Shown here: piece after piece, positions 55,544 to 64,000 of the stretch
How the letters are laid out: each line of letters starts with the position of its first letter
How positions within the stretch are numbered: the first letter of the stretch is position 1
Assembly (NCBI RefSeq): GCF_043290135.1
Contig: NC_134709.1
Location: 63,629,056 to 63,693,055, forward strand
Origin: Rhipicephalus microplus
Lineage: Eukaryota; Arthropoda; Arachnida; Ixodida; Ixodidae
Reading direction: 5' to 3'
Length of the DNA: 64,000 nt
Program-made: the position numbers and the translations under genes
The notes under the pieces: model-generated
Seen by the model: only the letters and a program-made list of their open reading frames with translations
The model's database searches: none
Told to the model about the DNA's origin: nothing

Positions 55544-57108
55544 CTAGCTTAGAATGGGCGGACGTAAAAAAAAGAAGGCTTTTCTTTGAGCGTAGCTCGT
55601 ACCGTCAACAGACATGGTCCACCAAAAAAAAAACAATTCTAAGCCTAGAAATCGTAGCTTGTCATCAGAAATAAGTTTCAACGTTAATTCAAGTTGCTTC
55701 ATTTCATGCCGACATACGTCAAAAGTCTCACCGGTGGCTCGTCGAGGGTCAAATTGGTCGATGTGGTAAAACACTAAAAAGTCGTCAACGTAGCGGAACA
55801 CTTTAACTGTGCTTGTCTGATGAAGGTTAGCCATGAGACGTCTGTCATACCGCGCAAGTAAAAGGTCACTAAGAACGAATTTAAACAAGAGCCAATGCAC
55901 ACTCCTTCCCGCTGACTGTAGAAAGTGTCCTTGTGAAGTACGACGGTTGAAAGTAGATAAAAGCGCAGTAGTTCTAAAAACCTGTGAACAAGAACTCCAC
56001 ATGCATTCTGAAATTTGGTGCAGCCATAACGCTCAATACACTGGCTAACTTGATCGCACACAAGGTCATGAGGTAAAGAATCAAACAAGTCCTTGACATC
56101 AACAGAGAAGGCGCTTACTCGTTTTGGGCACTCAGTCCTGAGGTAATCACTGACGGTGACTGGCCTCTTGATTCTACAGGAGTCATCAATGGGCAGGACT
56201 GCTGAAGTTTTCTGCAGATACAAGGCAACAGGATGCTACCTCCTTTGCTCACCCCCCACCGAGGGACAATGGGAGGCCCTTCTCTCCAGCAACGACATAG
56301 ACATCCAGACACGGGTCCTGAAACGAGCGGAAGAAGTCATCGAGAAACACAGCCTGGCAGCCTTCGTGGCTTAGCCTCCCTTACCCCTCACCCCTTCGAC
56401 TAATAAAGTTGTTACTCACTCACTCTGCCAAGTACCGCGCTCCGAAACGATTGCTCTGAAGGGATTGCCTTCTTTGCGTGTTTTCACTGAAAAAAAGACC
56501 GAGAGGCTCAGGCCTTTTGCCGTTTTTATGGACTTATTCAAAGTGGTTAGCCCCATTTAGTCGCACAGTTTTGCCGCTTGCGACCTCACTCTAGCTCCTT
56601 TGATGGCTGGGAACACCTTGAAATTCTTCCGCATGGCTTCTTCAACCTTGCTGTCATACAAATGCTTCGGCATAAGCACGAACCCTCCTTTCTTATCAGA
56701 CTGGAGAAGCTTGACCTCAGCCTTTCGTAGGCTGGTGACCACGGCACTAGACCGTTGTCCAGCCGTCTTGACGTCTTGAGGAAGGCACTCGACTCCCTCC
56801 TGGACGAGTCGACCAATTTCGTCATCTTTTGCTCGTTCAACGGTGCTTCTTACGAGGCCGAGCAGCTCAAACTTGTCCAGGTTTGGAGGCTCGCAGAATG
56901 TCTGTTCATTTTGCAACACCTTTTTTACAGCTGCAGGAACAGCAACGTCTCCAAGGATGACGACTTCTTGTTTTGGTGAGGTGCGTCGGCCTCTCTTTTT
57001 TGGCAGCCAAGGTAGAAGCTGGCCGCATAAAAACACAGTTGTTTGACGGGCTAAACGAAGATCCCGATGGAAGAACTTCTCCGCCGATCCTTTTGGTGCC
57101 TGCTTCAA
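55544..57108 (-). pseudogene. Penelope-like reverse transcriptase
   Basis: N-terminal region: QAPKGSAEKFFHRDLRLARQ, VKLLQSDKKGGFVLMPKHLY, then LSLSVFFSVKTRKEGNPFRA and IVSERGTWQ to the LINE insertion. Beyond it: RPVTVSDYLRTECPKRVSAF, SVDVKDLFDSLPHDLV (first catalytic Asp block), REGVCIGSCLNSFLVTFYL and, in another frame, FRYVDDFLVFYH with the YVDD active site (about 55780), then KLRFLGLELF. These blocks and their order fit Penelope-type RT rather than LINE or LTR RT. A stop at 56557, one insertion and at least one frameshift inactivate it. Confidence 0.85.
56218..56426 (+). mobile_element. LINE 3' end inserted in the Penelope-like RT
   Basis: Plus-strand frame ending at 56374: PPTEGQWEALLSSNDIDIQT and RVLKRAEEVIEKHSLAAFVA, the last ~45 codons of an I-type LINE ORF2. 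A short 3' UTR follows with AATAAA near 56402 and the tail ACTCACTCACT. Opposite orientation to its host, which resumes on both sides. Confidence 0.75.
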
Positions 57109-57480
57109 GGTTGCACTGTGAAGGCATTCTGTGTAGAAGCGGACCTGTCGCCAAGCTTCGGAGCGAAGGATACGGCAAAGCCGGGTTGCGCAAGTCCAGC
57201 AGACGCAGTCTACAGGACATGCAGAGTGTTAAGCACTTTCTTTGTCTACCATGCAGCACCAACCAGCCCAATCAAGCACCTTGTTACAGGGCTCACTTTT
57301 ATCTTTTTTTCATTTAAGAATCACTTCCATGGCAGAGTCTGCTAGCGAGGTACCTCGTGAAAAATACCGACTACTCGCAGTGCACAACAGTTCACTGGCC
57401 ACACAATATATATAGGCGCTGGATCTTGACCTCTAAGTTATAAAGGCGGTGGGAGATTCTTCTGGTGCATTCTTCTGGTG

Positions 57481-58065
57481 CAACGCTCGCTAAACCTTTC
57501 TAAAACTACGGAGGTTACGCCCACAGAGTATAACGAAGCAACATATTCTTGTCAGATAGTGCTCAATGTACATGCCAATGGCTGCTAATGGGGAATCAGA
57601 TCTAGGGAATTCGGCTTTTACTTTCTTACGGCTTGCGCTTCGTATCTACTTTCCACCTTTAAACATCTCGAGTTCATTGTATATACTACTACACTGTATT
57701 CATGGCATTGCGGCCCAACGCTCGCTAAGCTTTTCTAAAACCAAGGAGGTTACGCCCAGCGAGTATAACGAAGCAACATATTCTTGTCAGATAGTGCTCA
57801 ATGTACATGCCAATGGCTGCTAATGGGGAATCAGATCTAGGGAATTCGGCTTTTACTTTCTTACGGCTTGCGCTTCGTATCTACTTTCCACCTTTAAACA
57901 TCTCGAGTTCATTGTATATACTACTTCACTGTCTTCATGGCATTGCGGCCCAACGCTCGCTAAGCTTTTTTAAAACCAAGGAGGTTACGCCCAGCGAGTA
58001 TAACGTAGCAACCCTGTTTTGTCAGATAGTGCTCAATGTACATGCCAATTACTGCTAATGGGGAA
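57481..58065 (+). repeat. 235-bp tandem repeat, about 2.5 units
   Basis: Units start CAACGCTCGCTAA at 57481, 57716 and 57951, a constant 235-bp period. Blocks such as ATGTACATGCCAATGGCTGC and GGGGAATCAGATCTAGGGAA recur with few changes. The third unit is cut near 58065. Repeated open frames starting MYMPMAANGESD are a by-product of the repeat, with no recognised function. Confidence 0.93.
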
Positions 58066-58084
58066 TGAGAGACAGGAGAAGTCA

Positions 58085-58260
58085 GCTTTTAGTTAACCCA
58101 CACGCTGCGAATTTCGTCTTGTTCAACAACGCACAGGAGAAATCTCCCACCAGCACGACCTTGCAGGTCAAAACGTAAGGCTGGTTACACACTACGACTA
58201 CGACTACGACTACTACAAGGGACGAACGGGTGCCGCTTTAAGGAGCTTCGTCTCTAAAAG
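58085..58260 (+). repeat. Second copy of the 10.4-kb interspersed repeat
   Basis: CACGCTGCGA, TTGTTCAACAACG and ACCTTGCAGGTCAA match the element at 10355-10530. It runs into a TACGAC microsatellite (58186-58212) and then TTTAAGGAGCTTCGTCTCTA, the reverse of the GGGGCGAAGCTCCTTA block that opens the GGAC-rich repeats. Confidence 0.65.
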
Positions 58261-59670
58261 AGAAAAGAAAAATATGACAGACGCGGGAAACCCTCGTGAC
58301 ACGACCACTTGAGACTTGAGAAACGAAAAAGAGAGGTGCTCAACAGAAGAGCAGGAATGCGGAGGGGAGATCCCACGGCTCCTGGCGACGCCCGGTGCCT
58401 CGGAGCCTGTGGCTCTGACTGAACAGAAGTCCTGAGTCCACCCCAGAGTTCGCCTGAACGTGAATCGTCACGAGGCACCCGGACAACAACCATTTGCAAT
58501 AATTCATCAGTTGACCCCAGCAGAGCATCGAGTCCGACTCAACACCGCGAGGCGTCGCATTTGGGACGCTGCTTGTTTCTCCGGCAAAAACCGCCGGTGA
58601 TGTGTGGTCCTTGACTTTTCCTGCTTCTTTGTATATGAACTGTGAAGGTGTTCCATACCTATTGATATTTATCTGTATTTTGTGTTTAACGCGACTGGAT
58701 TGTATAGTTATTCTTCCAAGAATTAAAGGTTTGAATGTGTGTGTGTGCTAACTAGAACGCCCGCTTCCTCATTATAATTTCTTTTGAACCTGCTACGGTA
58801 AATTCACTACACCGTGACAGACACACGTAGATTCAACAGTTAGTTTGTTATTTTTGTTGCAATAAATACTGAGTGCCTTGAAGTAACGTTGTACTGATTT
58901 GACACATTTATAGAAAGTTCCTTAGAGTTGGCGTCTGAAAGGAATAAAAGTTCGCAGCTGCGCATTAACTAAACGCGGACTGCGCGTATTTGTATTCAAG
59001 TGGAATGTTCTGTCTCTCATTGTCCATTAGCAGTGATTGGCACGTTTCAACGCCGGTCCAGCACTACGTGCTTTGCGCCTCGCCGGGTTTCTCTCCGGTG
59101 CAACGCCGCAATGAGCACCAGAGTCACTACCGCCGCCAGTGTAAGCATTAGCGCCAGCTTCTTCGCATGTACACATGGTTCCGTCTAGCTGGAGATGGCG
59201 TAAACTTTTATATAACCAGTTGTTTACCCTCGTCTACATATGTGAATAGCAACATTTGTAATACCATTACTAGCAGCGGTAAGCTTATATGTAATGCTTC
59301 TGCACGTGAGGATCGCAGCCCTAGACACTGCTACATAAATCGACTCCAATGGATGAGCCTTAAATACAATTGTCATAAACCCGACGAGACGACCTTATCA
59401 TAGGAGTACATATGTAGTTTGTGAAATCGAATAGCCAGCATTGCTGCCATTATTGAAAATTCGCCTACTTGACGTCTGAATAACGTATTTTTCCAAAGCA
59501 TTATGAAGACCTTGCGTGGTTCCGTGGTACAATACTTGATTGCCACGCAGAATGCTTGAGATCGACTCCTGCTGGGACCATGACATTTATTCTTTGCATT
59601 CTCTGCTCAACGCTGCCGATGTTAGCTTTTCTTTAATGCTCACGTGTTAACATTACCATCGTGTACTCTC
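58261..59670. other. No recognisable gene
   Basis: Open frames on both strands without recognisable domains. A short TGTGTGTG lies near 58736. Confidence 0.4.
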
Positions 59671-59674
59671 CGCG

Positions 59675-59704
59675 ACAGACAGACAGACACACAGACAGAC
59701 AGAC

Positions 59705-59777
<73 letters not shown>
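59675..59777 (+). repeat. (AGAC)n then (AGAT)n microsatellite
   Basis: About eight AGAC-type units followed by about 17 AGAT units, then CCCAAAGAGCCCG and a GCTTCGCACG block. The combination resembles the microsatellite end of the composite repeat, but the rest of that repeat is absent. Confidence 0.95.
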
Positions 59778-60930
59778 CCCAAAGAGCCCGTAGTACGAAA
59801 AAATTGCTTCGCACGTAAAATGCTAAGCCAGCGCCAGCACAGCGTAAAACATTGTGACCAGAGGGAATGTACCTTATACCTCGCAAAACAGTGTGCAGTG
59901 TGTCAGTCAATAAACCAGCAAGAAATATTCATGATTATGTTTAATTTGCACTTTTGCAGTGAGGAAAATCACAGGGCCAGTGAAAGGTCGAATTTTCTGT
60001 ATTTTACTCATAGCGTCAGTTATTAAAATTAAGAAGAACCACAAACTGATAATATGTGGCCCTGAGCTGGAAGTTATCGCACATCTTTGAGGCCACGTGT
60101 TCAGCCAGTGCTCTCATTCCTGATAAGACTACGGATAAGCTTTGGTGTGGCGCTCGGAAGCGGTGCAAGAGATGTCCTGAACACTTGATGTCGAAGCTTC
60201 TGAAGAACAAGAGAAGTCAAAATACAAGCGTCAGTTCAAAATTTGATGGCCATGCATTGAATAGCTGTGACTATAATAGAGCCATAGTGGGCGGCAGTAA
60301 TTTTGCCAGCAGCAATGATGTCGTTACGTAGCGGAAGTCACTGCCAGCCACGCTCTGACTTGTTCTGCGTTCATCGAACCACTTCAGGCATTGACACCGA
60401 GGCTGCGAATTTTGCAAACGTCGTGCACGTTTCAGCCGCCATCATTGATAACATCGATGCCGAGTGACGCCGGCGTACGAAACACCAAAAAAGCGACAGC
60501 AAATTTCGTTTCGAGAGTGCTCATATGAAACATAGGCCTTGTATTGTATTATCTCGTAGGAACGCATATGAATTATCTGTGTTCTCGTGTGATCACACCA
60601 GATTATATGATATACGTCTTATGAGATTTTTTCTATATAGAAACGCTGCTTCTGGTTTGGACTTGAAACGTATGATCCCGCACTTGTCTTTATGTATCAG
60701 TTTAGTAAGTCAGTCATCTTTACTACCTTATAGTTGAACACACATTTATGAAGAACAAAATAGACTACGTCTGCATTAGTCCAGAGGTAGAGGGAAGCCT
60801 AGACGAAAAACTCATTGAGACAATCAAGCCTTCGAGAGAAGCCCACTTTTTGAAACATTCGCTTTAGGCACTCCTCATGCTCACAAACTTTCCTTTAATT
60901 CTGCATGCGTCTAGTTTAGTTTTCTTTTTG

Positions 60931-60973
60931 TATATATATTGTCGCCTTTGTCTTTTTCGCGGGACGCACGTGA
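60931..60973 (-). repeat. Inverted LTR-end fragment, left of gypsy C
   Basis: 43 bp (TATATATATTGTCGCC ... CGCACGTGA) that is the reverse complement, with at most an occasional change, of 63733-63775. The latter is the start of a gypsy 3' LTR, so the left end of the pol fragment carries an LTR start in the wrong orientation. Confidence 0.85.
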
Positions 60974-63630
60974 AAAATGTTTTTCGTGCACGTCGAAAGT
61001 CAAGCAAACACCACTGACCAAGCACCGAATCATCGTTGAAGAAAATACGAGACCGATCCGTCAAAACCCATACCATGTGGCTCCGAAAGAACGTGAGGAG
61101 ATCCAAAAGCAAGTTCAGAAGATACTTCAAGATGACGTAATACAGCCTTTCAAGAGTCCCTGGTCATCCCCCGTGGTATTGGTTAAAAAGAAAGACGGCA
61201 GCTTGCGTTTCTGTTTAGATTACCGCAAGTTAAACCAAGTAACGAAGAAAGACGTCTACCCACTGCCACGCATAGATGACTGTCTTGATCGGCTGCGGCA
61301 TGCACGCTATTTCTCATCGATGGACCTGCGAAGTGGCCATTGGCAAATAGAGGTTGACGAGAGAGACCGCGAGAAAACTGCTTTCGTGACGCCCGACGGT
61401 CTTTATGAATTTAAAGTGCTTCCATTCGGGTTATGCTCAGCGCCAGCCACTTTTCAGCGTTTAATGGACACTGTGCTATCAGGACTTAAGTGGCAGACAT
61501 GCTTGGTTTATCTAGACGACGTTGTCGTCTTCTCAGCTACATTCGAGGAACACCTAAGTCGATTATTCGCAGTTCTACAAGCTATACGTTCGGCTGGCCT
61601 GACTTAAAGCCAGAGAAGTGCCATTTCGGTTTCACCGAACTTTGCTTCTTAGGCCACGTGGTCAGCCACGAAGGTTTTCGACCTGACCCGGGCAAAATCG
61701 ACGCTGTCGCAAAGTCTCCCGCACCGCATGACAAAAGAGCAGTGAGACGCTTCTTAGGCCTCTGCGCTTATTAACGACAATTCATCGCCGACATTTCGTC
61801 TATTGCGGCGCCTCTGACGCGGCTCACACGAGAGGATGTCCCCTTTCTTTGGAGCGAAAAGGAACAAACAGCGTTGAACGAATTACGCCAACGCCTCCAA
61901 ACACTTCCGATTCTGGCGCACTTTGACCAGGAAGCGCCAACAGCACTTCACACCGACGCAAGCAATGTAGGCCTCGGCGCCGTACTGATACAATGGCAAG
62001 ATAACTCCGAGAAAGTGATAGCCTATGCCAGCAGAGTTCTCTCTCGCACGGAAGAGAACTACTCGACTACCGAGAAAGAGTGCCTCGCCGTGGTTTGGGC
62101 GGTTCTCAAATTTCGACCGTATCTGTACGGCCGCTCATTCAAGGTCGTCAGTGATCACCACTCGCTTTGCTGGCTCACTAACTTGAAAGACCCATCCGGC
62201 CGTTTAGCACGCTGGAGCCTTCGGCTTCAGGAGTTTGATATGACCATTCTTTAAAAATCAGGGAAAAAGCACACCGACGCAGACTGTCTCTCGCGGTCAC
62301 CCGTCGAGCCTGCCGCTATTAATGACAATTCTATGGACGCCGCATTCCTGGGAGTCATCAACACGGCCACTATTTCACAAGAGCAGCGCAGTGACCCTGA
62401 CCTGCATTCGCTTATCGATTTCTTAGAAGGACGACGGGAAGACGTGCCGCGAGTTTTCGCGAAAGGAGTGTCATCCTTTTGTTTAAGGAACGACGTCCTA
62501 TACAAGAAAAACTTTTCTCCCACTGGCAGCCCATACTTGCTCGTCGTCCCTGCATCACTGCGAAAAGAAATTCTGGAAGCCTGCCATGATGAAGTCACCT
62601 CCGGTCATCTCGGTTACACTCGAACATTGTCCCGTCTGCAAAACAGTTACTACTGGCCGAACCTACCTGCTGCTGTGGAACATCACGTCCAAACATGTGC
62701 CGACTGTCAAAGACGCAAAGCACCACCCGGCAGGCCGGCAGGCTTATTACATTCCGTTCAAGTACCAGCAAAGCCATTCGCCCAAATCGGAATGGATTTC
62801 CTGGGCCCATTCCCAACTTCTACCACAGGGAACAGATGTATCATTGTCGCCACTGATTACTTGTCTCGCTACGCAGAAACTAAAGCCATGCCGAGGGCCA
62901 CAGCAGCAGAAGCGGCTCATTTCTTCATAGAAAACGTCGTCCTTCGGCACGGTGCTCCAACAGTTCTCATCACGGATAGAGGAACTGCGTTCGTGGCAGA
63001 GCTTTTGGAGTCGGTTCTCAGGCTCAGTGGTACAGCTCATTGGAGAACAACGGCGTACCACCCACAAACGAACGGACTAACAGAGTGGCTTAATAAGACC
63101 CTTGCATACATGTTCTGCATGTATGTCGACACAGAACACAAGAACTGGGACGAAATCTTGCCTTATGTGACCTTCGCCTATAATACTGCCCGGCAGGAAA
63201 CTACCGGAATGACGCCGTTTAGTTTAATACACGGGCGCGAAGTCACTACAACGTTGGACGCTATGCTGCCGCACGAGTGTGACGACACTCACGCTGACGC
63301 CGAAGAATTTGGTCAGCGCGCCGAGGAATCCCGACAGCTAGCCCGCGTGCGTATTTGTCACCAGCAACACAAAGATGCGAAACGGTACGACCTACGACAT
63401 AAATTGGTAACCTACAAACCAGGCGACAAGGTATGGGTCTTGATCCCAATACGTCGACGCGGACTTTCAGAAAAGCTATTACGACGATACTTTGGCCCAT
63501 ATCGAGTCACCCAACGATTGAACGACATCAACTACGAAGTTATTCCCGACGGCGATATCAGTTCCAGTCGCCGAAACTGCTGACCCAAAATCGTGCATGT
63601 CATCCGGATGAAACCCTACTTGTCCAGCTA
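60974..63630 (+). pseudogene. Gypsy C pol: RT, RNase H, integrase
   Basis: It begins in the pre-RT leader (SKVKQTPLTKHRIIVEE). RT: SPWSSPVVLVKKKDGSLRFC, YPLPRIDDCLDRL, DREKTAFVTPDGLYEF and CLVYLDDVVVFS; a frameshift near 61600 then leads to CFLGHVVSHEGF and RRFLGLCAY, followed by a TAA. RNase [38 protein letters not shown] and HTDADCLSR, with a TAA near 62254. Integrase (62333-63583): HDEVTSGHLG, CADCQRRKA, IGMDFLGPF, VLITDRGTAF, AYHPQTNGLTEWLNK (Glu retained) and LSEKLLRRYFGPYRV, with a TGA just before PKIVHVIRMKPYL. Only two or three stops and one frameshift: the best preserved gypsy pol here. Gag and protease are absent. Close to gypsy A. Confidence 0.93.
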
Positions 63631-63712
63631 ACTCTCGTTTGTCTTGTGGGTGCCGGTGCATATGTGCGTTTTCATAAGTAGAGTGCCTTGGCTGCGCATC
63701 GGGACGATGACA

Positions 63713-63775
63713 TTTTTGGAGGGAGGCAAATGTCACGTGCGTCCCGCGAAAAAGACGAAGGCGACAATATATATA
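63713..63775 (+). repeat. Gypsy C polypurine tract and start of 3' LTR
   Basis: GGAGGGAGGCAAA at 63718-63730 is the PPT. TGTCACGTGCG from 63731 opens the LTR, which is quickly lost in TA-rich sequence. Confidence 0.7.
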
Positions 63776-63802
63776 TTGACATCATAAGCGATCTATTCAA
63801 GG

Positions 63803-63907
<105 letters not shown>

Positions 63908-64000
63908 TGACATCATAAGCGATGTATTCAAGTTGGAGGTCCTGCACCTTTGGAGCGGTCATGATCATGTCCCTGTTCGGAACACATCTATGTTAGACGC

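Larger units (their letters stand above)
54630..57330 (-). mobile_element. Penelope-like element, minus strand
   Basis: N-terminal part at 57330-56557, RT at about 56560-55560, GIY-YIG endonuclease at about 55380-54824, then noncoding sequence containing a TATATATAGG block near 54735. The RT is interrupted at 56218-56426 by the 3' end of a LINE. No LTR-like ends were located with certainty. Confidence 0.85.

Noticed and set aside
57566..58058. Two near-identical 85-codon frames as a gene duplicate
   Set aside because: They follow from the 235-bp tandem repeat. No start context, no domain, and the third unit does not keep the frame.
58600..58830. Possible solo LTR (AATTAAAGG and TG-rich end)
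   Set aside because: No TG...CA borders, TSD or second copy could be found in the window.

Overview
The window looks like intergenic or heterochromatic DNA of a metastriate (hard) tick, and I recognise no host protein-coding gene in it. The organism call is inference. It rests on two copies of a tRNA-headed SINE resembling the tick SINE Ruka, on LINE and Ty3/gypsy coding sequences of types I associate with tick genomes, and on long microsatellites. Almost everything identifiable is a transposable element, nearly all broken.

Layout. 0.4-1.6 kb: a LINE fragment with its 5' part inverted, followed by a tRNA-derived SINE. 3.6-5.7 kb: LINE endonuclease and RNase H fragments. 5.7-10.7 kb: AT-rich sequence, simple repeats and an inverted SINE. 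10.7-15.3 kb: a long minus-strand LINE encoding a coiled coil, an SGNH-hydrolase-like domain, an AP-type endonuclease and reverse transcriptase (RT), split by a (TA)n tract. 15.6-21 kb: SINE, microsatellites, copy 1 of a composite repeat with ~145-bp sub-units, and two copies of a GGAC-rich repeat. 21-35.1 kb: copy 2 of the composite repeat, holding a TIR element (itself carrying a LINE fragment) and an 11.7-kb minus-strand Ty3/gypsy element (gypsy A). Gypsy A is in turn split in its RNase H domain by a nearly full-length LINE with EN-RT-RNase H. 35.9-46.3 kb: a second minus-strand gypsy element (gypsy B, 171-bp LTRs) with a 398-bp insertion in one LTR and a 4.8-kb plus-strand LTR element inside its RT. 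That inner element has a SCAN-like capsid and the integrase end placed before the RT leader, the order known from Gmr1-like gypsy elements. 46.3-46.6 kb: a near-perfect 78-bp-arm palindrome between two (TA)n tracts, with hammerhead-ribozyme-like motifs on both strands. 46.6-49.2 kb: LINE RT and endonuclease fragments. 51.6-53 kb: copy 3 of the composite repeat. 54.6-57.3 kb: a Penelope-like element with RT and GIY-YIG endonuclease. 57.5-58.1 kb: a 235-bp tandem repeat. 60.9-63.8 kb: the pol part of a third gypsy copy (gypsy C), bracketed by inverted copies of an LTR end.

The parts do not form a pathway. What ties them together is insertion history: target-site duplications (TSDs) and uninterrupted sibling copies of the composite repeat let the order of insertions be read. 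No element has a full set of open frames. The least damaged coding unit is ORF2 of the LINE inside gypsy A, which has a single internal stop.
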